This document shows, one piece after another, positions 6,432 through 13,313 of a stretch of 13,355 nucleotides of DNA. Source of the stretch: Candidatus Nanopelagicales bacterium (GTDB lineage: Bacteria > Actinomycetota > Actinomycetes > S36-B12 > UBA5976); the NCBI GenBank assembly GCA_030831445.1, contig JAURLB010000042.1, positions 1 to 13,355 on the forward strand, in the 5' to 3' direction. Position numbers and translations under genes: made by a program. Under the pieces are notes generated by a model that saw nothing but the letters and a program-made list of their open reading frames with translations, was not told the origin of the DNA and did no database searches. Positions within the stretch are counted from its first letter, which is position 1, and each line of letters starts with the position of its first letter.

Positions 6432-9400
6432 CTACCCTGCACTTAATGCACTTTTATGGTGCGCTAGTGAAACTACCGACAAATTATCTCCTGAAACATC
6501 TTGCAAATCCCAACAACCAGTACCTCGCAACGAGATTCCTCTCGGTCCAGTTCTGCGAATAACACCTTTTGCCAGCAAAAGCGATGAAGAAAAAATTGTT
6601 TGAGCATACGCATCCTGCATATCTGTGAAAAATGTTATATCAATCGGGCCAGTCGCATCATCAAGTGTTACAAAGATGACTCGCTTACCACTTCTCATTG
6701 GTGGAGTTTGAGTAGATACCTTTATTCCCACAACCAATACTTCTTGACCACTCCTGCAGGACAATAAGTCTTGAGCGTAGGTAATTGGTAATCTACCTAG
6801 AGTTTCACGATACAACTCAAGTATGTGGGCACTCATATCGATTCCTAGAGTTTCTATCTCAATCTGAAGTTTCTCACTCAATGTAAATTCTGCAAGTCCA
6901 GACGGCTCAATATCAGGTTCAAATACGAAAAGATTGTCTGTCGGTTGTTTCGTAATTTCATGAAGATGCAATAGTAAATCTCGTCGAGTAACGTGAGTAT
7001 GTAATGAGTCAAAAGCACCTAATGAAATCAGTGCTTCCACCTGCGTGAAAGAAACATAAGTTCGTTGGTAGAAATCATACAAACTGCGAAATGGCTGCTG
7101 CGAAACGATTGAATCAACTTCATCCTCTGAGATATTTTTAATGTCTGAAAATCCAATTCGGACTGCCCAACTCTGCAGATGTGCTTCGACCCGATAATCA
7201 GACGCACTTTTATTGATATCAACTGGCAACACTGGCACTCCATGCAACCGCGCATCATGAACGATTGCACGCTTTGGGTACATCCCCGGATCATGCGTTA
7301 GTACTCCTGCATAGAAAGCTGCTGGAAAATGGTGTTTCAGCCAAGCTGACTGATATGTCGGTATGGCAAAAGCTGCAGCGTGCGCTTTACAAAATCCGAA
7401 TGATGCGAATGAAACTAGAATGTCCCAAACTCGATCAATCACATCTAAATCAAAACGATTCTTAAGTCCACTGCTATAAAACCATGCTCGAAGGCTACGA
7501 ATCTGGTCACTATCTCCAAATTGCCGTCGCTTTAAATCCGCCTCTGCAAAACTGCAACTAGTCATTTCGCTTAAAATCCGAATCACCTGTTCATGAAATA
7601 CTACAACCCCACTTGTTTCACGTAATATCCCTTTGAGGCGCGGGTGCAAATACTGAATCTCTTTCCAGCCATGACGACCCTCCAGGAATGGAGTAATCAT
7701 GTCGCTTTTCACCGGGCCTGGTCGAAACAGCGAAATATCAATAATAATGTCATTAAATGTATCTGGCGCAAATTTACCTATTAATTCTCGTTGTCCTGGT
7801 GACTCGATTTGAAAACATCCCAATGTCCTGGTTGATTGAATAAGTTCAAATGTTTCAGAGTCAGCAAAATCAATCGCATCCAAAGCAATGGCTTGCGCTT
7901 GAGTTCTTTGAACTTCATCAATAGCGTACGACATTGCAGATTGCATTCGAATGCCCAGAACGTCAAGTTTCAGCAGTCCCAATGTCTCTACATCTTCTTT
8001 GCCGTACTGACTTAAAGGAAATCCTTGATTGCTTGTCTGAAGAGCTATCCGATCAATGAAACTTGCATCACTAATCAAAACGCCACAGGGATGCAGCGCA
8101 ATATGTCGAGGTAATCCATCAAGCCCTTCAACTAGGTCTAACATCCGGTTCAACTGCCCAGTTTGTGCCAATTTGGCTACATTTGAAGAGCGTAATTCTG
8201 GAAACTCTTCTAATGCATCTCGGATACTTCGTGCACGAATTCGTGGAAACGCTTTGGCGAACACACCAATTTCACCAGCTGGTATACCGAGAGCCCTACC
8301 AACATCTCTGATAGCTTGCCGAACTCGGTACGTATCAAACATAGCAACCGCCGCAACTCGTTGCGAGCCGAAACGTTCACTTATGTCATCATAAATTTCA
8401 AGCCGCCGGTGAGATTCCACATCAATGTCAATATCAGGAAGAGAATTTCGTAATGGTGAAAGAAATCTCTCCATTAAAAGTCCATACTGCAGTGGATCAA
8501 GCACAGATATTCCAAGCAAATAGTTCACAAAACTTCCAGCTCCAGAGCCACGTGCAGCAACTCGAATTCCTTTCGCTTTGATACTGTCCACAATCGTGGC
8601 AACTGTCAGGAAGTATGTGCTGAATCCAAGTCCAAAAATCACATCTAGTTCAGCATCAAGTCGAGAATTACTTTCTTCGGTTTGTTGATATTGCGAATAA
8701 GACCTGAGGCACCGATCTCGAAGTAATTGGTTTGCTTTATGTGTTTCAGATTCCTGCTGCTTGAGCGTAAGTGGCTTTGCTGGCGAAGAATCCCACCGCG
8801 TATCGAAAGTATGAGCAGAAGAATTCATAATGACAGACAACTCCGGCAAAAACACCTTCCCTATACCTAAGGTGTCACTCGTAACCTCAAGAGAAGCAGC
8901 AAGCTGATGAGTATGCATAAGCAACTTTTGCGCTGTAGTTGTATCACCTGTTATCTCTACAGCAAGTTTTTGCATATGAGTTTCACTATATAAACAAGCC
9001 TCTTGATTACGCTTTGACACATTGCTTCTTGAAAGTGTTGTTAAGTTGCGAGTAGCATCTAAAACATCCGCTGTTCGTGCTTGTTTTGTACCAAGGTACC
9101 GGACCGCATTACTGAGAACTGGTTGTAGCGAGCAATCAATACTCCAGCGAAAGTACTGCCGAGCAAAGTAGGTTGAATACAAACTAGTTCGTTGATTTGC
9201 GACATATTCTGTTCTGTGGCTCACGATTTCTGGCCGAACATCAAAACCAGTTTTCTGCCACCGTGAAATTACTTGATTTGCAACGTTATATTGGCCCTGA
9301 AAAATGCATTCAGCAAGTTGTGATTCAGGTCCTAAAAGAATTACTAATCCGGTATCAACAGATAGGAGATTGGCAATAGTCTCTAGGACATCAAATGTAA

Positions 9401-9704
9401 GCCCAACTTCATGGTGTGCTGTGATGAGTCGATTGAGTGCTTTAAAACCTGATGAATCGCGAGCTAAAGCAATGAAACGAGATGTTTTATTATGTGTGAC
9501 AAGCGGGAGATTCACTCCAATGTGCGCCTTAACCCCATACATAGAACATGCCTGAAAAAACTCAACTGCTCCAGAAAGTCCATCTTGATCAACTAAAGCA
9601 ACGCCTGGCATTGCAAGCTCTGTAGCCTTTTGGGCTAACGCACTTGGTGAGGCAACTCCATAGCGGAACGAGTAATACGAAACAGTATTGAGATGCGTAA
9701 ACAT
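6432..9704 (-). CDS. dnaE2: Error-prone DNA polymerase III alpha subunit DnaE2 (ImuC)
   Basis: DnaE2 is the non-essential C-family polymerase for damage-induced mutagenesis and translesion synthesis. The protein is 1090 residues from ATG 9704. The catalytic aspartates are D426 and D428 in PDIDIDVES and D581 in LLKLDVLGIR. Family blocks include ARGSGAGSFVNYLLGIS (384-400), LGCFQIESPGQREL (628-641), VVVFHEQVIRIL (700-711), SFGFCKAHAAAFA (768-780) and LTHDPGMYPKR (802-812), the last two being DnaE2-like. An OB-fold follows at about 988-1063. The N-terminal PHP domain is degenerate: the HxH motif is H4-L5-N6, the usual TDH reads VDQ (38-40), and a later VHY position reads VRY, so no metal-dependent nuclease is expected. 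The start is ATG in a TAATG overlap with the preceding gene; a TTG nine codons upstream is less likely. No ImuA' or ImuB gene is nearby. Confidence 0.95.
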   Translation of the reverse strand: MFTHLNTVSYYSFRYGVASPSALAQKATELAMPGVALVDQDGLSGAVEFFQACSMYGVKAHIGVNLPLVTHNKTSRFIALARDSSGFKALNRLITAHHEVGLTFDVLETIANLLSVDTGLVILLGPESQLAECIFQGQYNVANQVISRWQKTGFDVRPEIVSHRTEYVANQRTSLYSTYFARQYFRWSIDCSLQPVLSNAVRYLGTKQARTADVLDATRNLTTLSRSNVSKRNQEACLYSETHMQKLAVEITGDTTTAQKLLMHTHQLAASLEVTSDTLGIGKVFLPELSVIMNSSAHTFDTRWDSSPAKPLTLKQQESETHKANQLLRDRCLRSYSQYQQTEESNSRLDAELDVIFGLGFSTYFLTVATIVDSIKAKGIRVAARGSGAGSFVNYLLGISVLDPLQYGLLMERFLSPLRNSLPDIDIDVESHRRLEIYDDISERFGSQRVAAVAMFDTYRVRQAIRDVGRALGIPAGEIGVFAKAFPRIRARSIRDALEEFPELRSSNVAKLAQTGQLNRMLDLVEGLDGLPRHIALHPCGVLISDASFIDRIALQTSNQGFPLSQYGKEDVETLGLLKLDVLGIRMQSAMSYAIDEVQRTQAQAIALDAIDFADSETFELIQSTRTLGCFQIESPGQRELIGKFAPDTFNDIIIDISLFRPGPVKSDMITPFLEGRHGWKEIQYLHPRLKGILRETSGVVVFHEQVIRILSEMTSCSFAEADLKRRQFGDSDQIRSLRAWFYSSGLKNRFDLDVIDRVWDILVSFASFGFCKAHAAAFAIPTYQSAWLKHHFPAAFYAGVLTHDPGMYPKRAIVHDARLHGVPVLPVDINKSASDYRVEAHLQSWAVRIGFSDIKNISEDEVDSIVSQQPFRSLYDFYQRTYVSFTQVEALISLGAFDSLHTHVTRRDLLLHLHEITKQPTDNLFVFEPDIEPSGLAEFTLSEKLQIEIETLGIDMSAHILELYRETLGRLPITYAQDLLSCRSGQEVLVVGIKVSTQTPPMRSGKRVIFVTLDDATGPIDITFFTDMQDAYAQTIFSSSLLLAKGVIRRTGPRGISLRGTGCWDLQDVSGDNLSVVSLAHHKSALSAG
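6435..6438 (-). promoter_or_regulatory. Ribosome binding site that sets the dinB start
   Basis: AGGG on the minus strand, seven bases before ATG 6427, lies inside the last codons of dnaE2. No comparable site precedes the alternative GTG at 6442. Confidence 0.6.
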
Positions 9705-9985
9705 TAATCGAATATCCTCACGATTCGCCAAGGAAATGCATTACCTGATAAGAGTGAATCTCGATATGCAACATCAAGAGTGAGACATTGCGCCAAACAT
9801 CTCACTTCAACTCGCCAGATATGCCACGTCACGTCATGCTCGTAGTCATGGTGCCACCACGGTTCAACATCAATCCAATACATCACTATCCGCTGAACAG
9901 TGAATATTCGGTTCCGCCAACGAAATCGTGCAGGCACACCATCCTGCATATGCAAATCAATCGGATCATCTAACTTTTTAGTCAT
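9704..9985 (-). CDS. Small Trp-rich DUF6504-like protein encoded with dnaE2
   Basis: This 93-residue protein has seven tryptophans (23, 37, 43, 44, 54, 57, 86). Its pattern, RFRWRNRIFTVQRI (20-33), MYWIDVEPWW (35-44), WRVEV (57-61) and a C-terminal WRIVRIFD (86-93), resembles DUF6504 proteins, which in actinobacteria are often encoded beside imuB and dnaE2. The name comes from recalled family patterns, not a search. No signal peptide, membrane segment or catalytic motif is visible; it looks like a compact beta-rich domain. It is the first gene after the LexA-controlled promoter and its stop overlaps the dnaE2 ATG (TAATG), so the two are translationally coupled and a role with DnaE2 is a fair inference. 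The start could also be GTG 9988, one codon earlier; no strong ribosome binding site decides. Confidence 0.75.
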   Translation of the reverse strand: MTKKLDDPIDLHMQDGVPARFRWRNRIFTVQRIVMYWIDVEPWWHHDYEHDVTWHIWRVEVRCLAQCLTLDVAYRDSLLSGNAFPWRIVRIFD

Positions 9986-10005
9986 CACACTTCATTCCAT
10001 GCGAC

Positions 10006-10019
10006 GACCCCACGCAGAT
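10006..10019 (-). repeat. Short hairpin in the SOS-operon leader, proximal to the first gene
   Basis: CACGC and GCGTG (minus strand, five pairs, ATCT loop) can form a small hairpin about 20 bases before the DUF6504-like start. It is the weakest of three in this leader. Confidence 0.35.
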
Positions 10020-10034
10020 GCGTGCCAGCGGACA

Positions 10035-10064
10035 CACTTGGCTGAAAGTGGCTTCAGCCAAGTG
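10035..10064 (-). repeat. Perfect 12-bp hairpin in the SOS-operon leader
   Basis: Arms 10035-10046 and 10053-10064 are exact reverse complements with a 6-base loop. The element sits in the predicted untranslated leader, about 50 bases before the first start codon, with no U-tract after it. It may control translation or stability of the dnaE2 message, or belong to a dispersed palindrome family; the function is unknown. Confidence 0.85.
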
Positions 10065-10072
10065 GCGTTTCT

Positions 10073-10091
10073 CCCACAAAGTTGATGTGGG
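10073..10091 (-). repeat. 6-bp hairpin in the SOS-operon leader, distal
   Basis: CCCACA (10073-10078) and TGTGGG (10086-10091) are complementary with a 7-base loop. It would be the first hairpin transcribed after the LexA box. Confidence 0.45.
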
Positions 10092-10121
10092 TCGAGGACA
10101 CAACTCACGTAGGAGATGTCC

Positions 10122-10145
10122 GCTTTCGAACAAATGTTCGAAAGC
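10122..10145. promoter_or_regulatory. LexA operator (SOS box)
   Basis: The core TCGAAC-AAAT-GTTCGA (10126-10141) matches the mycobacterial/actinobacterial LexA box exactly, and the palindrome extends to two perfect 10-base arms (10122-10131 and 10136-10145). It starts immediately downstream of the predicted -10 hexamer and covers the expected start site, so bound LexA would block transcription of DUF6504-dnaE2-dinB until RecA-stimulated LexA cleavage after DNA damage. Confidence 0.95.
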
Positions 10146-10147
10146 CA

Positions 10148-10176
10148 AGTAAACCCACTTCTCCGGGTATTGTCAA
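10148..10176 (-). promoter_or_regulatory. Predicted promoter of the SOS mutagenesis operon
   Basis: On the minus strand a perfect -35 TTGACA (10171-10176) is followed, after 17 bases, by -10 TTTACT (10148-10153, four of six consensus matches). The -35 element starts four bases after the stop codon of the glycosylase gene. The LexA box follows two bases after the -10. Transcription would begin near 10141 and give a leader of about 150 bases. Confidence 0.82.
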
Positions 10177-10180
10177 GCGA

Positions 10181-10816
10181 TTAGGGCCGTTTCCCCACAG
10201 GTTCTACCGCTCGCCAGCAATACCAAGCTGCGATTGATCGAAAAGGGGCAGCGTCTCGCCCATATTCTTGGAATTCACGCTCAGTAGGGGTTTCTTTCAG
10301 ATTATGGGCGATTGCCCAACCTTTCCTGACGGCATAATCCCCAACCGGCCAAACATCTAGCCGGCCAAGCGTGAACATGAGAAACATTTCAGCGGTCCAG
10401 CGTCCAATCCCCCAGACAGGAATCAGTTGCGCAATAACCTCTTCGTCTGTGAGGTTTGGAAAATCTACGAGCATTATCTGTTTCGAGACAATTGCTGAAG
10501 AAAGTTCCTGCAACGTTCTCACTTTTGCAGCAGAAAGCCCTAACGACCTCAGCTCGGTCTCTGTGCGATTCAAAACCTTGCGTGGCGTGATTGAACCGCT
10601 CATTGAATCTCGCACTCGTTCGCTAATCGAGCGGGCTGCGCTCGTTGAAATTTGCTGACCAATCACACTGAGCGCAAGTGATTCGAAGTAACGCGAGCCT
10701 TCATGCGCTTGGGGTTGAAGGTTAAAACGTTGACGAGTTTCTATATATGGAGAGAGTGCAGGGATGGTTACCTGAACATGGGTAATACCTTGAGAGATGA
10801 GTCGTTTCGAAGCCAT
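10181..10816 (-). CDS. DNA-3-methyladenine glycosylase, AlkA-like (HhH-GPD family)
   Basis: This 211-residue protein belongs to the helix-hairpin-helix GPD base-excision glycosylases that remove alkylated purines. The central FESLALSVIGQQISTSAA (44-61) is the typical start of the domain. The helix-hairpin-helix is LIPVWGIGRWTAEMFLMF (131-148), and WPVGDYAVRKG (156-166) carries the catalytic aspartate, D160. No iron-sulphur cluster cysteines are present, which favours AlkA over the Nth/MutY branch. It lacks the long N-terminal TBP-like domain of E. coli AlkA and is closer in size to short archaeal and Bacillus-type enzymes. The ATG at 10816 overlaps the stop of the acyltransferase gene (TAATG) with no Shine-Dalgarno sequence, so translation is probably coupled. 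No LexA box precedes it; the SOS operon starts immediately downstream. Confidence 0.9.
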   Translation of the reverse strand: MASKRLISQGITHVQVTIPALSPYIETRQRFNLQPQAHEGSRYFESLALSVIGQQISTSAARSISERVRDSMSGSITPRKVLNRTETELRSLGLSAAKVRTLQELSSAIVSKQIMLVDFPNLTDEEVIAQLIPVWGIGRWTAEMFLMFTLGRLDVWPVGDYAVRKGWAIAHNLKETPTEREFQEYGRDAAPFRSIAAWYCWRAVEPVGKRP

Positions 10817-12606
10817 TACGGGGCTAAGTATGCAGTTTGAGCAACTTCAATATATGCCTTCACACCTTTAGGTGTGAGGTGAACACCATCAGATGCGAAG
10901 TACTCATTTTTGTCTTCTGCCGCAAGTGCCCAGTCAGCAATCCGGACGTTCGGGTAGCGAGCAGCAATTTGAGCAATCAAACGGTTATTTGGGTCTTGCC
11001 ACACTCTAGGAACGGAAGCATTGATGATCACAACTCGATTAACATTTTTGAGGTATCCAAAAATTCGAGTCAAATACAACTCTTTGAGTGTTCCATTCAC
11101 TCCTAAGTTCAAGATTACATCGTATTTATCACCATGACGTTTCGCGTATCGCTTAATTTGCCGCATCAGGTCTGGTGCTTGAATCGCGACAGTCGCTTTA
11201 AATCCAGCGACTTCAAACCCTTTTTCAAATCCGTACTTTGCGCCTAACATCACTGAATCACCATGCACCCATACCTCTCGATCTTCTTCTGGCTCATCAG
11301 GAGTGCTGGTAATACTTGATGTTGAGACTCGAGTTGGAGATATTGAGGGATCTAAAATCACAACCTTCCCAACTGCTAATGGGTCACTATGCGCAATGGT
11401 GACTGCATTAGAACTGATTGCAGTCGCGGTGGTGAGCGGAATTGCACATATGGTCGCCATCATGACTGCAATCCAACGTCTGGTTCTTGGTGTTTGTGCT
11501 TTTATTTTCACCCAAGTTTGAGCAATGAACCCGCGTCGAATAGGTGTCTCAACGAAACGATAAGAAAACTCTGTGATTGCTAACATAACTACGACTTGAA
11601 ATGTGTAGACCATGTAGGCAGGCGCATCGATGTCGAGTCCTGGTCGCATCACCTGAATGACAATCCAATGCCATAGGTAGAGTCCATACGAGCGCGTCCC
11701 GATCCATTGCAGGAGTGGCTTACCCATCCACTTCGAGACTCGTGATGCAGGGTGCACAACACTCGCTATAAGCAGCGTTGTTGCAAGAGCAGTAAGCGGA
11801 AAGCCAATGAGATAGTTCTCACCAGTAATTTGATTAACATTCGTAAGTGCCCAAGCAAGAATTGCAAGTGCTAAGAGTCCTAAGCCTGTAAATGAGCGTT
11901 CAACTGAAAGTGAATAGCGCGACTTAAAATTTCTGGGCTTCCAAAACACTGCCAAGGCAGCACCTAGAAATAAACCGGAACTATGGGTATGCGTTCCAAA
12001 GTACAAAGCTGGTGGAAATTCGCCATAGGAGTTCACCCCAGCGGTTGCTACCCACACAAGAGCGAGCCAGGATGCAACAGCTCCTGCTACTGCGAGCACC
12101 TGCATCCGCTTCAACATCAAGGTCGGCGCTAACACTGCAATTAAGAGAGGCCACAATGCGTAAAACTGCGCTTCTATTGCGAGTGACCATGTGTGCTGCA
12201 ACAACGATGGCCGGCCTAATTGGGCAAAGTAGTCATAGTCTTTGAATATGAACCACCAATTTGATAGCCCGACACTTGCCCACGGCAAATCTGCTAGAAA
12301 TCGTTCGATGGTGTCTGGCGCCCAGAGTGCCACAAACATCAAAATCACAAAAACCATAAAGACAAATGCTGGCAAGAGTCTGCGTGCTCGAGCCAGATAA
12401 AACCCTTTAAAGTCAATTTTCCCAATACGAACAAATCGATCAAGCAAAATCCATGTGATGAGGTAACCGCTCAGAACAAAGAAGATATCAACGCCAAGAA
12501 ATCCACCAGTGAGCACACTTCCATTCATGTGATAAATAATGACTGCGATAATTGCGACGGCACGAATACCGTCGAGCGCAGCAACTGTTTGTGTGGATGT
12601 TTTCAA
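10816..12606 (-). CDS. OatA-like membrane O-acyltransferase (acyltransferase-3 fused to SGNH domain)
   Basis: This 596-residue protein joins an integral-membrane acyltransferase-3 domain (about 1-360) to an extracytoplasmic SGNH hydrolase-like domain (about 440-596). In the family, the membrane part passes acetyl groups across the membrane and the SGNH part places them on peptidoglycan, other cell-wall glycans or lipids. LDGIRAVAI (11-19), YHMNG with His26 (25-29), FLGVDIFFVLSGYLI (36-50), RRLLPA (75-80) and SLAIEAQFYALWP (141-153) are family blocks; about ten membrane segments are visible. The SGNH motifs are GDS with Ser451, G502/N504 in NLGVNG, and D573/H576 in DGVHL. The start is TTG at 12606, forced by an in-frame TAA at 12616-12618 and no better codon between. 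The true acceptor is unknown. Confidence 0.9.
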   Translation of the reverse strand: MKTSTQTVAALDGIRAVAIIAVIIYHMNGSVLTGGFLGVDIFFVLSGYLITWILLDRFVRIGKIDFKGFYLARARRLLPAFVFMVFVILMFVALWAPDTIERFLADLPWASVGLSNWWFIFKDYDYFAQLGRPSLLQHTWSLAIEAQFYALWPLLIAVLAPTLMLKRMQVLAVAGAVASWLALVWVATAGVNSYGEFPPALYFGTHTHSSGLFLGAALAVFWKPRNFKSRYSLSVERSFTGLGLLALAILAWALTNVNQITGENYLIGFPLTALATTLLIASVVHPASRVSKWMGKPLLQWIGTRSYGLYLWHWIVIQVMRPGLDIDAPAYMVYTFQVVVMLAITEFSYRFVETPIRRGFIAQTWVKIKAQTPRTRRWIAVMMATICAIPLTTATAISSNAVTIAHSDPLAVGKVVILDPSISPTRVSTSSITSTPDEPEEDREVWVHGDSVMLGAKYGFEKGFEVAGFKATVAIQAPDLMRQIKRYAKRHGDKYDVILNLGVNGTLKELYLTRIFGYLKNVNRVVIINASVPRVWQDPNNRLIAQIAARYPNVRIADWALAAEDKNEYFASDGVHLTPKGVKAYIEVAQTAYLAP

Positions 12607-12608
12607 GG

Positions 12609-13313
12609 TTAGGACTTACTATTCACACTTAACGTGCTGTGTGTTTGTTGGTTGAGCACTTCAAGTGCGGCAATAACTGATTTCTGAGCCTTGTCGTTCG
12701 CTACCTGAGACTTCTGTAGCAAATCCAACAGTGATTCTTGTGCAAGCCGGACAGCACCAATTTGTTGATTCAAATCCTTTTGCAACTTCAACGCTTCGTC
12801 TTTCGCTGAATCTACAACTGCTTTTGCACTCGCTTCCGCATCTTTACGAATTCTTGCTGCATCGGCTTCAGCTTGAGCAATGGATTGAGTTGCAGTGTCT
12901 TGCGCTGTTTTATTTATTTGAGTTGCCTGCTTGTCTGCAGTTTTGAGTGTCGCCGCTACATCACTTTCGAGCGTATCTGCTTTCTTTTGTGCAACCTGTA
13001 AAATCTTGTTCGCTTGAGTCTCTGCATCTTGAATAATCTTTTCCGCGAGTTTTTTTGCTTCTTCTTCTCGTTGATGAACTGTGGTCAAGATCTGCACAGC
13101 GGTTTCTGCTGCTAGGGCTTCAATTTCTTGCTCTGACATCTGAGCGAAGTCCTTACGAGCACGGAGGTCTTCAATTTCTGCTTCTAATTTCTGAATGTAT
13201 GCCAACAACTCATCGGGAGTAGAAGGTAGTTGAGTAGCTACATCTCTTTTATACCCAATCCAATCAAGGATACTCTTTTTTGCAGTATCGGTAGCCCGAA
13301 CCTCATCAGACAT
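12609..13313 (-). CDS. Coiled-coil protein of unknown function (DivIVA/FilP-like in character)
   Basis: I do not recognise a named family. The 234-residue protein has no signal peptide and no membrane segment. After a short N-terminal region it is almost wholly predicted coiled coil (about 35-222), rich in Ala, Gln, Lys, Glu and Asp, with a single Trp (18). The middle (about 85-180) has repeated A-E/D-A-x-K-type stretches like those in actinobacterial DivIVA-, FilP- and Scy-type scaffold proteins and in ATP synthase b subunits. The N-terminal DivIVA membrane-binding motif is not visible, so assignment to DivIVA proper is not supported. The ATG at 13313 follows GGAGG with a 7-base spacer. The gene ends two bases before the acyltransferase TTG, so they are co-transcribed; a structural or polarity role for envelope modification is possible but only inferred. 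Confidence 0.75.
   Translation of the reverse strand: MSDEVRATDTAKKSILDWIGYKRDVATQLPSTPDELLAYIQKLEAEIEDLRARKDFAQMSEQEIEALAAETAVQILTTVHQREEEAKKLAEKIIQDAETQANKILQVAQKKADTLESDVAATLKTADKQATQINKTAQDTATQSIAQAEADAARIRKDAEASAKAVVDSAKDEALKLQKDLNQQIGAVRLAQESLLDLLQKSQVANDKAQKSVIAALEVLNQQTHSTLSVNSKS

Noticed and set aside
6428..6442. GTG start at 6442 for dinB
   Set aside because: It has no Shine-Dalgarno sequence and would overlap dnaE2, while ATG 6427 has AGGG at a seven-base spacing.
9704..9731. TTG start nine codons upstream for dnaE2
   Set aside because: It has no ribosome binding site, and ATG 9704 forms a TAATG junction with the preceding gene and matches where the PHP domain begins.
10035..10064. 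Hairpin as terminator or attenuator of the SOS operon or of the glycosylase gene
   Set aside because: No run of T follows on either strand, and it lies downstream of the SOS promoter.
12609..13313. DivIVA/Wag31 or ATP synthase b subunit identity for the coiled-coil protein
   Set aside because: The N-terminal DivIVA motif and any membrane anchor are absent, and no atp genes are nearby; only coiled-coil composition is shared.
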